This document shows, piece after piece, positions 11,017-21,586 of a stretch of 64,000 nt of DNA. The notes under the pieces are model-generated. The model did no database searches and was not told the origin of the DNA. It saw nothing but the letters and a program-made list of their open reading frames with translations. The stretch lies in contig NC_037091.1 of NCBI RefSeq assembly GCF_002994745.2, forward strand, positions 9,052,501 through 9,116,500. The letters run 5' to 3'. The number at the start of each line of letters is the position of its first letter. Within the stretch, counting starts at the first letter, position 1. The position numbers and the translations under genes were made by a program. The DNA is from Rosa chinensis. Taxonomy: Eukaryota > Streptophyta > Magnoliopsida > Rosales > Rosaceae.

Positions 11017-12471
11017 AAGCATGTCCCAGAGCAGTGATCTAGTAACAGTAAATTTTGTAGCATCAAGTGATTACATGCTTTTTTTTATTTTATTGATTTC
11101 TATATATCCTCGATTTTCTGTTGTTATATCAAATTAATCATTAAAGCATTGGAGTAGTTACATCTATAGTCGGCTCTTCCATTGCCCCCCTCTGTATGGG
11201 ATGTTGTGTAAGCTACTTAGCCTGCTTTGCTGTTCATTAATTAAATCATCGAAGATGTACTGCCGAAGTTCATATATTTCAATATTTGTGGCTTCAGAAT
11301 TATTAATCTGAATTGCTAAATCCATTTCCAGCCTTTGTATCTGACTATTTGTATTGCAGTTTATATGCCTCTAGTCTGGTTCATATGATTAGTTTTGACA
11401 ATACTACGGACTCCTGTAAATTTCTAGAACATCACGAACAGTCGAACACTAATTAAACTCCCAGAATTGGTTTGCTGGTTATTCCTTGGTCAACCCAAAT
11501 TATAGCCTGACTGAAAATCTCACCCCATTTCTTGTTCCTTCTTTCTTCCATGTTCCTATGTAATTCTGCTTGGCAAATCACATTTATAGGTTTACCATAA
11601 GATTTACTGAAAGTTCTAGGATACTTTTCAAGGGACTAGCTCTCTGTAATCGTAGAGACCAAGATGAAGCTAGTCTACTAATGCATAGAGTCGGTCTATC
11701 TTCATATCGAACAAATTTACTTGATGTATCAGTACATTAATTTGCCGTAGATGAACCCAAAATCTACGTACTCAGCAAGTCGCACAAATTTTTTGAACTA
11801 TTTCATTCAATTTTGCGGACAATCATTCATTCCAATCCTGTCGAATGTTTTGAATTGCATTTCTTATTGGATTCTCTTTTTCATTTAATTGGATTGTCGA
11901 ATCTATATCCACTGGAGTCCTTGACACATCCATGTCGATTGTCATGTGTAAGATATTGGGGCCAACTCACAACCAGCCAGATTCCCATGAGAGCTTGTTC
12001 CTGTATGGAAATCAATCAACAAAGTAGCTACCAGCCAGTAACATAAAGACAGATACAGTCATCCATGAAATATAAAGCAGAATTCGATATTCGACCTCTA
12101 TTATGAATTTCATTTACCAAAGACAGAAATTTTATGGTCTACTTTTACTTGTATTAGTGAAAAAGCTTAAAGATAATGTAATTAACCAAGCTAACTTGAT
12201 GAAAGGTTGTGGTACCAAAGAGTTGAAAAAGCTAATTCCACATGAAGCAAGCATTCACGGAAGCTGGGATCAGAAGCTAACTTCCTTCTGCATCTATGCA
12301 AAGTTGTAAGCATTTTGCCACGACAGATGGCCTATTGAAGTATTCAATCTTAGAAAAATGTTAATGGCCACAACCAAGCTCAGATCCCGTATCCTATTAT
12401 TGACAGTGAATGCATGTCGATGCTTCCATCAAAACTATGCAAACGCACAACCATTCAACATTAACTTTGCA

Positions 12472-12476
<5 letters not shown>
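11017..12476. other. Spacer downstream of the PMT8-like pseudogene
   Basis: About 1.4 kb of A+T-rich DNA. The first part is probably the old 3' UTR and flank. I see no domain-bearing frame, RNA gene or clear repeat in it. Confidence 0.5.

Positions 12477-12528
<52 letters not shown>
12477..12528. repeat. (TA)n microsatellite, left flank of capture element
   Basis: About 25 TA units run directly into the terminal inverted repeat of the element at 12529. A matching (TA)n run of about 12 units lies on the other side at 13929-13953. Confidence 0.95.
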
Positions 12529-12531
<3 letters not shown>

Positions 12532-12754
12532 GGACGTTCCAAAGAGGACGTCCGTGAAGTAAGAAAAGTGAGGACGAAATACGTGTCAGCTAGCCAATAG
12601 AGTTAATTTTCATGCGGGTCCCACACTCAAACAAACATCATCTTCTCCGTCTCAGAGATCTCTTACTCCTTCTAGTTTGTTTTTCTAAAGATTGAAACTT
12701 GCTCTTGATCCTCATCTTGGTACTCTTGAAAGGAAACAAAGCCGTCAACTGTCA

Positions 12755-12995
12755 TCAAAAAACAAAGCTGTCACGATTCTTAACATGAAGCTTCATATCC
12801 CTTTGAACCGTACACAGAACTTGCTTCAAGCTCCACTGAGTCAACTCGTGCTCGATGATAAAGCCATCGCTGGGGTTGACATCAACCTTGAGGAACAACA
12901 AGACCAATGGCCTGCTGGCGACCTTGAACTTCTCCACGTCATTCAAGTAGTCCTCGGCGTCCATGAAATCCTTCCACTCGATGAACAAAACCCAG
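12755..12995 (-). pseudogene. Captured calumenin-like EF-hand gene fragment, middle part
   Basis: The minus-strand frame reads EWKDFMDAEDYLND, then KVDVNPSDGFIIEHELTQW, then RDMKLHVKNRDSFVF. This matches plant EF-hand proteins of the At4g27790/calumenin type, which bind Ca2+ in the secretory pathway: an FMDAEDYLND segment, a Asp-x-Asp-rich loop before GF--EHELTEW, and KNRDGFVSF. A repeated DGFVSFQEY-like stretch follows at about 12720-12750, just outside this frame. The first loop has lost acidic residues and no full EF-hand set remains. It is a passenger inside the TIR element. Confidence 0.75.
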
Positions 12996-13119
12996 AAAAA
13001 TAAAAAAACATTAAATTGTCTCTAGGCATGAATTCGAGTATTGATTATCTGGGCATTATTCTTGGCAATTGATTTTTGTTAACTAATTTTGATTTTTGAT
13101 TGCTAATCTGGGTATTAAG

Positions 13120-13227
13120 CCTAGCTGGGAGTGGAAGAGATTGACAGAGTCGATGATGTCGACGACGTTGTTTTGGGGAAGACGCGGCCGAGGAGGATGC
13201 CATTGACGGCGGAGGTACTCTGTTGTT
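13120..13227 (-). pseudogene. Captured EMC8/9-like fragment
   Basis: Two overlapping minus-strand frames read STSAVNGILLGRVFPK and then NNVVDIIDSVNLFHSQLG. Joined by eye they match the N-terminal part of the plant ER membrane complex subunit 8/9 homologue, where AVNGVLLGR is followed by DVVDIIDSVPLFHSQLGLLP. A frame change separates the two halves. EMC8/9 works in membrane-protein insertion at the ER. Only about 35 residues are present and the piece ends abruptly, so it is a captured fragment. Confidence 0.7.
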
Positions 13228-13434
13228 TTCGATCACCTAAAATAAAAGAACTTTGAATGCTCATCAAAGCAAACAATCTCAAATAACCAATGAATAAGAA
13301 ATTCAATTTCCCGCAAAACCATCACGAAATTTGAACAAAGAAACTAAAAGAGAGTCAGAAGTCTTGAACAAGAATTTCAGAACAAATCCATCTGGGAGAT
13401 CCCAAGTTCACAATCCTCCGTCCACCCATGTGAA

Positions 13435-13500
13435 TCCATCACCTGCCTCACCGTAGCGTTGTCGATCTTCTTGACTTGAATCTTCTCCCGAGCAATCACC
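13435..13500 (-). pseudogene. Captured MADS-box N-terminal fragment
   Basis: The minus-strand frame reads AREKIQVKKIDNATVRQV, nearly identical to the first 19 residues of StMADS11/SVP-clade MADS transcription factors (usual start MAREKIQIKKIDNATARQV). The normal ATG is ATT here, and the match stops right after RQV, before the conserved TFSKRRRG. It cannot bind DNA. It sits between two calumenin-like pieces on the same strand. Confidence 0.75.
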
Positions 13501-13559
13501 CAAATTCTTGATCTTCTTCTCTTGGAGACTCGGCGGTGGGGGCAGACTCTCGATCCAAG

Positions 13560-13650
13560 TGATCGTTCTCCCATTTGCGGTCCTTGCGGCGACGCTCGAT
13601 GTCGGCGACGAAAGGGTCGAAGGGGCGAGAGGGTCGAAGGGGATGGGATT
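13560..13650 (-). pseudogene. Captured calumenin-like fragment, N-terminal part
   Basis: The minus-strand frame reads FDPFVADIERRRKDRKWENDH. Plant calumenin-like proteins have a DPLVADIERRREDREWE segment in the same place, upstream of the FMDAEDYLND block found at 12755-12995. The two pieces are in the correct order on the minus strand, but MADS and EMC8 pieces lie between them. Confidence 0.65.
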
Positions 13651-14005
13651 ATGAGAACGGTGGTTTATATGAACACTGAGGCCCTGCCCATTTCAAGGTT
13701 TAAACTTTCTAATCAATTGTTTCTGGGTTTAGAGATCGGAGAGACGGAGGAGATCAAGATGGAGACGGAGACGGAGCAAGGAGTGTGTTGACTTCCCTTG
13801 GACTGATGGTGAGAAACAGAGAAGATGATATCGGTGGGACCCGCAGGAAAACTAAGTTGATTATTATGCTAACACGTATTTCGTCCGCAGTTTGCTGCTT
13901 CACGGACATCCTCTTTGGAACGTCCCTCTATATATATATATATATATATATATCACCTAGTGCCTCCAGAGAGTCGATGTACATAATAGTTGTAATCTTT
14001 CATGT

Positions 14006-14386
14006 TGTACATACCTCCACTAATATGGAGTATTTGCTACATCAATAAGTATAAGTAAAACCCTTTTAGTGGGCCCACAAGCTTTGGTGAGACCCGACCA
14101 CGTATACATCTGATACCTCGACACTCGAGCTACGTCACAGTAATCGAAAGTGGCCAATACCTCGCTTTCCGGCATTGCCGAATTGCCTCCATAATAAGCA
14201 TTTCTACACTAGAATAGTGGGTTTGCATCCCACATTGAAGAAAATGTAAATAAGAGGGGTTCTCTTGCGGCCTAGACCTAGATAGTGCAACACTTCAAGT
14301 AGACGTAGTTTCCCGCCTTATCCTCTCCCTCTCTTACTCTTTCTTTCTTTAACGTTAATTAGACCCCTCAGTCACTTACATTAACA
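14006..14386 (+). repeat. 5' LTR of LARD gypsy element, promoter-deleted
   Basis: It begins TGTACATACCTCC and ends TTAACA, and aligns with the 3' LTR at 19909-20377. It is 381 bp against 469 bp because two internal blocks are missing, including the TACTATAAAAGGG promoter region present in the 3' copy at about 20180. The five bases before it (catgt, 14001-14005) nearly match those after the 3' LTR (cctgt, 20378-20382). Confidence 0.85.
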
Positions 14387-14404
14387 TTGACGCCGTCTGT
14401 GGGA
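14387..14404 (+). other. Gypsy primer-binding site
   Basis: TTGACGCCGTCTGTGGGA follows the 5' LTR directly. The TGGCGCCGT-type PBS is usual in Tat/RIRE2-like Ty3/gypsy elements. Confidence 0.7.
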
Positions 14405-14916
14405 AGCCGATACAATGGTTTCGTCACTTACCATGCGTTAAGTCAGCTTAAAGGAGCTCAAAAAAATTTCTTTTTCTTTGAGTCATCAAATTTAGTCGCT
14501 CACTGAGCACCCAACTTCTTTATCCATTGTTAAATTTTCTTGGATTATCATCAAACTCATAGTGCAAACATCGACTTAATTTGAATACAACTTGTACTCA
14601 AGTTTGATCAACATCATCCATCCTTGGCGGCGACTCACTTAGCTGTTAGCATCAAGTCAAACACCGGTCAACGCCATAGGGCTGGTCAATGCCAACTCAA
14701 AAAAAAAAAAAAAGGTTTGGGTCATATTTACTCGAGACACCCAAGAAGATACTCTTGGTACCCAGCTTTATTCTTCGGAGCTCGGTGAGGGAGCTTCTCG
14801 TCACTATGGCGGACAAAGCTTCCTAAACGCCTCCGTTGTCGTTCCTAAATCCAACTGCACCAAGTCCCCGCTGGCAAGTGCCAAACGCACCAGCGGCCTC
14901 CGCTGACCCGCTAGAC

Positions 14917-15179
14917 TGTTGTGCGGAAGCGTAACAAACACAATATTGATATGGAACTAGATGAGTGGCCAAACAACGAAAAGAAAACAAACACAAGAAT
15001 TTATAGTGGTTCACTCAATCAATGTGATTGAGCTACGTCCACTTTCGGAGCCGGCGAGAAATTCCACTATAATCAATTTGAGAGAATACAATTAGAGTTT
15101 GAGAATAAACTCTACCCAAAAACCCAATACACTAATAATTAGGTTAACTCTCTCTCTCTCTCTCTCTACAGCGGCAGTA

Positions 15180-15228
<49 letters not shown>

Positions 15229-15246
15229 CCTAATCAATCTAGACAT

Positions 15247-15294
<48 letters not shown>

Positions 15295-15387
15295 TATTCT
15301 AATTAACCTAGGGGCCTTGCCCACGTGATCACCATGGGCCATTCAATTGGATTTTGCCCACCAATTAAATAAAGCCAATATTCAATA
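14917..15387. repeat. Nested solo LTR with TSD
   Basis: A 471-bp insert begins TGTTGTGCGGAAGC and ends TTCAATA. CTAGAC is repeated on both sides (14911-14916 and 15388-15393). Removing it rejoins the surrounding GC-rich sequence without a gap. It holds a (CT)n run near 15150 and two (TA)n runs (about 15183-15226 and 15259-15292). No internal region follows, so it is a solo LTR left by recombination or an LTR fragment. Confidence 0.7.
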
Positions 15388-16599
15388 CTAGACTGTACAC
15401 CGCTAACCATCCTCTGCTAGAGGTGCTCGATGGCATCTTCACCAACAACAAAGGTTCATCAGTGCCACCACCAAGCCTTGCAATCCTTGTAATCCTCCGC
15501 TGCAATCCTTGACAACATGCATCATCTTCAATTGCAGTCACAAACGCGGGGCCGCTAGCGTCAGCAGCAACCGCTAGCACCAGGCATCGATCAGCTACAA
15601 GCATTCGCGCAGCCTCCGCCAAGGACAGTCCGCACAAGGTCCACCGCCAAGCGCTAGCCCATACACCGCTAGCCTAGGCATCAGCGGAGCTCGTCTCTTT
15701 GAGATTGAACACCGCTAGTCACCCACACCTGCCTCTGGACAAAGCTCAGCTAGGAGCCACAACACTGCTAGCCAGCCACCGCTGACCAAAAAAAAAAAAA
15801 AACCGCTGACCAAAGCCTCACGGACAAAGCTCCGCTGACCAAGGCTTCACGGGCAAGGCCCCGTCCAGCCAAAAGCTCCGTTCCGCTACTGCTACCACTG
15901 GCCAAGGCCCAGCTCCAGCAAGCACCTCCGCTAGCGAGCCTAGAGCACAGCAGCAAGCCAGCACACAAGCACTGCCAGCGGCAAAGCTATTCATCGATCA
16001 TCCCATCTCTGCCAAAAAACCAACGCCAAGAGGTCATCTGCCAATCGACTCCGCCAAGCTTCAACTCCACCACGAGACTCGCATCCTCCAACTGACCTTG
16101 ACGGGTTTGTCACCATCAACTTTCGGGGTCGCATCCACCTACTGAACTCGACGGGGTCTTCACTATCATCCTCTCATCATCGTCAGCTCACCTCTCTTAT
16201 GCAAGTCTTCCAAACCACTCTGTTGAGTCCTGCTGACTTGTGCAGACACTTCTTTGGCAAATCACCGCAACCGAGCTTCTATCTCACCTTCGTATTTGAT
16301 CCGGCCAAGGCCACTTGCAGATACCGGATTGACATGCCTATCTTGTTGCTCCACCAAAAGCTAAGTTTCAAAATTTCCGTTCATCTTACTGAACAATCGT
16401 TCAAATGCCTGCTTGATCATACAATTAATGGCCTAGTATGCTATATGTCAAGTGCCTATCCTTATACATGTGTTGGCCTATGCACACGTCCATGCCCTTG
16501 GTACATAGTTTTATTGCACGTGTCCGACACATTAACTCTATGCCACACACATGAGCCCTCAATTAGACACCTCATGTACATACCAACTATTATGACTTA

Positions 16600-18230
16600 A
16601 TCAATCAGAGGGTTATTAACAGATCCCCACATGCTCACATGCTTATATATTAATTGACAAATGCATCCAATTGCACTGCCTATGGTACATTTGTACATGT
16701 TCATCACACATAGGTAGTCGCTTTGTACGTACTCTTTAATGCATGTATAAAAACTCTACTGGTATTTGGTCGCATGCGCCGCCTATATTAGTTGTTCGAC
16801 ACATACACATCTATAATTGAAACAAGTAGTCATCAAAACAACCGTGCACGTATATCAAATAAGAAATGCACAAGTCTTATTTGAATAGCTACATTTCAAT
16901 TAACATATATGCACACCAATTTGTGCCATGCATATATAACATGCTCAGTTCTTAATCAAGTAGAACTTATCAACAGCCAACATGGACATATAATGTGCTT
17001 GAGTACCTTGTTTCATATATGCTTCTTGGCATTAGAATTGCACATTCAAAATAACGTCTCTTTTGGTCCAAACTCAATTTAGTCATTATAGTTCAATGTT
17101 TATATTGGTATATGTTTATAAAGGCTCCAGCGCCTACCACGCACATGATGACTTATTTTCATTGCTAAAATTGAAATTCATAGTAGAAGCAATCAAACAT
17201 GTCAGTTGTCGTCAACCACTATATCGCTTATATTACTTTGTCCATTTTATCAAAGTACATATACAGGATACTAGTGTTGATTTTACGTACTCATGCACTA
17301 ATCACCTATTTTGTTTCAAGGGGACATAATCACCGATCACCTTTCCAATTAACGAAATCAATCATCATCCTTCCACTAAGAATGCTTCGCCGGAGAAATG
17401 GAGCGTCATGCTTGGACAACTCCAACATGATTTGGGAGCTTATATCAATTTCAAACTCCAACTCACTCCAAATCGGCATAAGATATATAAATAACTGTAT
17501 CTCAATACACACTCTTGCAGTTCGAACTATTGCCATGCTTTTACTACTTCTAAGCATGCCTACAATATATCACATTTGATATGCATTTACATGCTTTCTA
17601 TGACTTTAAGCATGCTTATACCATATATCAATTTAAGTAGTACACATACTATGCTCAAAGCCATGCTTCAAATATCTCCATGATCCTTAGGCATGTTTAC
17701 AAAATACAAAAATGTTATTAGCAACTTCGCTACAAGTACATGCTACACATGCCACGCTTCTATTTAATTGCAAAATTAAATAAACATGTGACACTCACTT
17801 AAACAAACAATGCCATATCTAGAAGCTTGTGACACTTATGACTTAATTAAACATGCTCGGATAAACTACTCGCTTGGGTATCGAGCATGGCCATGAGTTG
17901 CTTAGGCCACGCCCTGCATGCTCGCACAGCGCCTACCCGCTCAACCACACCCAACTTACTCAAACACAACCTAACTCGCTCAAACATATCCAACATGATT
18001 TAGTTAAGCTCTAGGTTCACAATGCTTCATAGCTTTCATCGGAAGCTATTCCCAAAATTTTATTTGGACACCCATGACACTTGCCACTATCTATTATGCA
18101 TGTCACATTGCCATAAGATCCATATATTTTTACTTGCTATACTTATTTGTCATTGTTCATACAATTACAAACTTTACATATACTTTATATGTAAACATAA
18201 GGTCTAGCCTTCGGGCACTATACTTTGTCA
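16600..18230. other. A+T-rich LARD interior, no gene seen
   Basis: It is rich in ATGC- and CATATA-type words and repeated AAGCATGC-like motifs. All frames are short and without recognisable domains. Confidence 0.5.
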
Positions 18231-18675
18231 AACTTTCCCCACGGGAAAGAGACCTAAACGGGTCTAGACTCCACGAGTCTATGGTCTACGACCAACCGCC
18301 ATGTGGTAAGGCAACGCCTCATAATGACAATGACCGCTACGCGGCATTGCAGTCAAGCTTTCTCTGTAAAGGGATCGGTTAACGCAGCCCACGAAAGCCA
18401 TTGATCATGGAGTTAACCCCCGATGCTTGGGTATCAAAGATTAGGTTCGCTACCTAACACCCGCTGCTTATACTTAGCTCCCCTCATCAAACAATTTTCC
18501 TACCATGCGGAGGTCTATAGCCAGGAGTGGACGACTCCTTGGAGGGCCTAGCAAGGGCCCACCTGAAAGGGCAGAAGTGCTCGCTCCGACCAATTCTAGA
18601 TGGACGACGCACTTGCACTAATTATGCTCGCAATACAGCACAAAACTACGCTTTGGTATCAACGTCCCTCATTGA

Positions 18676-18705
18676 TTGGGGACTTCGGGGACTTGTACAT
18701 ACAAC
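18676..18705 (+). repeat. Internal copy of the LARD PPT/LTR-start junction
   Basis: GATTGGGGACTTCGGGGACT followed by TGTACATACA nearly repeats the junction at 19890-19918, where the purine tract meets the 3' LTR start. A third partial copy lies near 19797. Repeated junctions suggest internal rearrangement or extra plus-strand priming sites. Confidence 0.6.
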
Positions 18706-18752
18706 CTAGCATAATTAGCAACTGTTATGTTTAAGCCTTAGGGCATCACATT

Positions 18753-19325
18753 CGAGCTTCCCGCTCACGAGCTCTAACGCTCACACTTTCACGAAAACCC
18801 CGAGCTTTCATGCTCACGCTTTCGCGACAACCCCGAGCTTTCACGCTCACGCCTTCACGACATTCCCAAGCTTTCACGCTCATGCCTTCGCGGCAACCGC
18901 AAGCTTTCACACTCACGCCTTCACGGCATCCCCGAGCTTTCACGCTCAAACCTTCACGGCATCCCTGAGCTCTAACGCTCACGCTTCTGTGGCACCCACG
19001 AACTTCGTGCTCATGCCTTCACGGCATCCCCGAGCTTCCCGCTCACGAGCTCTAACGTTCACACCTCCCCGGCACCCCCGAGCTTCCCGTTCAAGCCTTC
19101 TCGGCACCTCGAGCTTCCCGCTCACGCCTTCCTGGCACCCCGAACTTCCCGTTCACTCCTTCACGGCACCCCCGAGCTTCCCTCTTAAGCCTCCTAGGCA
19201 ACCCCGAGCTTCGCGCTCACTCCTTCGCGACACCCCCGAGCTTCCCATACATGCCTTCCCGGCACCTCCGAGTTTTCATGCTCTTGCCTTCTCGGCAACT
19301 CTGAGATTGACACTCACGTCTCCTC
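18753..19325. repeat. 33-bp tandem array in LARD
   Basis: Units of the form GAGCTTTCACGCTCACGCC plus TTCACGGCATCCCC repeat with a 33-bp period, clearest at 18753-18985 and then degenerating with variants (GAGCTTCCCGCTCACGCC). Because 33 is a multiple of three, the minus strand shows a repetitive frame of 11-residue units (SVKARGCREGV). I regard that frame as a by-product of the repeat, not a protein. Confidence 0.9.
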
Positions 19326-19908
19326 GACATAGTGCACATTAATGGAATATTGAATTCTTCTACCATTTGTCGTTTGCAACAAAGCGAATTCTTTTCGGGT
19401 TCCATTAATACGAGCGAGAACCAAACAAACATAAGCGTTTGCGTATTCATCATTCACGAATTACAAACACTTGCCTTCATGGCACTCATGCAACATACAC
19501 CAAGCGTAACCTCGTCAACTCGACCTCGTTCGTTCTCTTGCGAGCACCACACGCATCATATGCTTATTCGTGATATGTTTACACAACCATACGCATTCTC
19601 GAGTTTATACGCCATAATAGATCGTACTCGACACCATTCACATGTATACATCAACATGTATCATGCACCTCGTACATTCCTATATGCCAATGCATATCGA
19701 TGCAACTCACATTTGTTGCCCAATACAACAGGCATTCTACCTATGTATGCTTTTGACTTTGTTGTGCAGGTTAACGAGTCTCTTCTTACTTATGGAGTTC
19801 GGGGACTTGTAGCGGCTAGGCGCCTCTCGGACGTTACTTATGCTTGATGATATCATGTGTATAACTCCCCAACCAAGAAGCTCCTCTTACTTGGGGACTT
19901 CAGGGACT

Positions 19909-20377
19909 TGTACATACCTCCACTAATATGGAGGATTTGCTACATCAACATAAGTAACACCCTCTTAGTGGGGCCACAAGCCTTGGTGGGACCCGACCAC
20001 GATATATATCTCGTACCTCGACACTCAAGCTACGTCACGGTAGTCGGAAGCGGCCAATACCTCGCCAGGAAGCCACCTTCCCGACCTTGCCAAGTTGCCT
20101 CCGTAATAAGCATTTCTCCATTAGAATAGTGGGTTTGCATCCCACATTGAAGAAAATGTAAATGAGAGGGGTTCCCTTACTATAAAAGGGACCCCTCCTT
20201 CCACTTAAACATCACTCCATTACACACTTTGTAATCCCTTTGGGCCGCAACCCATATAGTGCAACACTTCAAGTGGACGTAGTTTCCCGCCTTAGCGGGA
20301 AACTAACCACTATACATCTTGTCTTCTCTCTCTCTTTCTTTAATGTTAATTAGACCTCTTGGTCACCTACATTAACA
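19909..20377 (+). repeat. 3' LTR of LARD gypsy element
   Basis: It begins TGTACATACCTCC after the purine-rich TTGGGGACTTCAGGGACT and ends ACATTAACA. It retains a TATA-type promoter (TACTATAAAAGGG near 20180) and the GTGCAACACTTCAAG block shared with the 5' LTR. Confidence 0.88.
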
Positions 20378-20480
20378 CCTGTTTACAAACCCAAGGAAAT
20401 ACTAACAACAGTCTAACATGTACAGAGAGGGACCATTCAGTTTTTTAATTGCATGTTTTTTGAGCATCTATCTATGCAGT

Positions 20481-20629
20481 TCACAAGGTTGATATATTGT
20501 ACTCTACTAAGTCAGCACCAATCTCCTGATAAACATCAATGCCGATTGAGGCTCTAAAGCTTGGGTGGAAAACATGTTCTCTTGCCCTCGCCCAATACGC
20601 AACCCCAGAGGCATGACTACATTTAAGCC
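20481..20629 (-). pseudogene. Unidentified terminal-exon-like fragment
   Basis: On the minus strand a TTTTATGTGTAG acceptor-like site leads into an open frame of about 48 residues ending in TGA at 20481. The residues look like real protein (AYWARAREHVFHPSFRAS, IGIDVYQEIGADLVEYNIST) but I do not recognise the family. It lies just beside the microsatellite-bounded element at 20679. Confidence 0.35.
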
Positions 20630-20651
20630 CTACACATAAAATAAAACAAGT

Positions 20652-20678
20652 CACACACACACACACACACACACACAC
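20652..20678. repeat. (CA)n microsatellite flank
   Basis: About 13 CA units run directly into the inverted-repeat element starting at 20679. A short (GT)n tract mirrors it at 21053-21060. Confidence 0.95.
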
Positions 20679-21052
20679 GAAGCGGTTCTGGAGCGGACGT
20701 CGGCAACCCAGAAAAAGTGCGGACATCGCTCCTTAGGGCTGCATCAAGTGCCGACGTGCAGCTCTGCTCGTGCCGGACGGAACCATGCCATGATGTCGAC
20801 CCTTTTCTTACTACTGGACTCACTGATGAAGGGTTCGAAGTCGACCTTGATGGTGTTTCCATGGTTTCCGGCAAGCTCGTCGCGCATCGCTGAAAATCTG
20901 ATCACCTTCGCCTTCGCATTGATGGCTATGTCGTCCAGGATGTCCAGAGCCTTCGTCCGACAACTGTAGCGCAGCCATCGCCACCTTCTTGATGCCGGAG
21001 GAGGGACGTTCGCACTTTTTCTGGGTTGCGGACGTCCACTCCAGATCGTTCC
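20679..21052. mobile_element. (CA)n-bounded TIR element carrying a coding piece
   Basis: The left end reads GAAGCGGTTCTGGAGCGGAC and goes on through a GCAACCCAGAAAAAGTGCG block. The inverted right end from 21052 repeats this arrangement for about 55 bp with few mismatches. The GGACGTCCGC core is shared with the elements at 12529 and 30037. There is no transposase. The interior (about 20741-20985, minus strand) has a protein-like frame of roughly 80 codons (ALDILDDIAINAKAKVIRF, then ELAGNHGNTIKVDFEPFI) that I cannot name. It is probably a captured exon. Confidence 0.7.
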
Positions 21053-21085
21053 TGTGTGTGTCTACATATATTGGCTTTTGTTTGT

Positions 21086-21111
21086 GCGGACGTCCGCTCC
21101 AGATCGTTCCT
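21086..21111. repeat. Extra copy of the TIR right end
   Basis: TGCGGACGTCCGCTCCAGAT plus CGTTCC repeats the right terminus at about 21027-21052, again followed by TG/TA repeats. It is a remnant of a second element or an end duplication. Confidence 0.7.
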
Positions 21112-21118
21112 CTATATG

Positions 21119-21173
<55 letters not shown>

Positions 21174-21176
<3 letters not shown>

Positions 21177-21582
21177 TCTTTCTTGGCTAAGGACATCCTT
21201 ACCTAAGCTTCGGTACGAATTTCCAGTTTTTGGCCACTTTTCGGTCACATATTCACATCTTAACCGTTCAGTTTTTAGGTCCTAATGTATAGATCTTCAG
21301 TGCAAAATTTCAGCCAAATTGATGATCGTTAAGGCATTTCAAAACTACAATTTACAACAATAAACACGAACGGTTCCTGTTCGACACATTCGGTTCGTTC
21401 GTGTAAATTGCAGTTTTGAATGTCTTAACGATCATCAAATTGGCTGAAAATTTGCATAAGTGATCTATACATTAGGACCTAAAAACTGATCGGTTAAGAT
21501 GTGAACATGTGATCAAAAAGTGACCAAAAACTGAAAATCTGTTCCATAACCTTAGGATATCCTTACCTTACCTAAGAAAAAT

Positions 21583-21586
<4 letters not shown>
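21174..21586. mobile_element. (TA)n-bounded foldback element
   Basis: Two arms of about 185 bp are inverted copies of each other. Examples are CAGTTTTTAGGTCCTAATGT in the left arm and its reverse complement at about 21464-21484, and CATCTTAACCG on both sides. The loop of about 50 bp contains a smaller inversion around CACGAACGG. Both ends abut long (TA)n tracts (21128-21173 and 21585-21620). It is non-coding. A transcript would fold into a long hairpin. Confidence 0.8.

Larger units (their letters stand above)
12529..13928. mobile_element. (TA)n-bounded TIR element carrying fragments of host genes
   Basis: A 1.4-kb element has inverted ends that agree for about 100 bp with scattered mismatches. 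The left end begins GAGGGACGTTCCAAAGAGGA, and the inverted right end from 13928 has the same 20 bases. Both ends abut (TA)n runs. There is no transposase. The interior, read on the minus strand, carries pieces of three unrelated genes (annotated separately), so it behaves like a Pack-type (Pack-MULE-like) capture element. The TSD is masked by the TA tracts, so the superfamily is not proven; rice Micron elements, which are also flanked by (TA)n, are an analogy. Confidence 0.8.
14006..20377 (+). mobile_element. Large non-autonomous gypsy element (LARD)
   Basis: Two related LTRs in direct orientation bound 5.5 kb of internal DNA with a gypsy-type PBS at one end and a purine tract before the 3' LTR (about 19891-19908). 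I find no gag, protease, reverse transcriptase, RNase H or integrase motif in any frame. The interior is a GC-rich block (14760-16200, rich in CGCTAGC and CCGCTGACC words), an A+T-rich block (16600-18200), an 18200-18700 block and a 33-bp tandem array. It must have relied on a partner for movement. A solo LTR is nested at 14917-15387. Confidence 0.8.

Noticed and set aside
12755..13003. Plus-strand frame 12692-13003 as a gene
   Set aside because: The minus-strand frame over the same DNA matches an EF-hand protein, so the plus-strand frame is its shadow.
15148..15292. (CT)n and (TA)n runs as another microsatellite-bounded TIR element
   Set aside because: They lie inside the solo LTR at 14917-15387 and no inverted ends flank them.
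18746..18982. Minus-strand frame of repeated SVKARGCREGV units as a repeat protein
   Set aside because: The frame is open only because the tandem repeat period is 33 bp. The array lies inside a coding-less LARD and the units degenerate to the right.
19332..19847. 171-codon frame downstream of the tandem array
   Set aside because: It begins at GTG rather than ATG, has no recognisable domain, and lies in LARD interior sequence. I regard it as a chance open frame.
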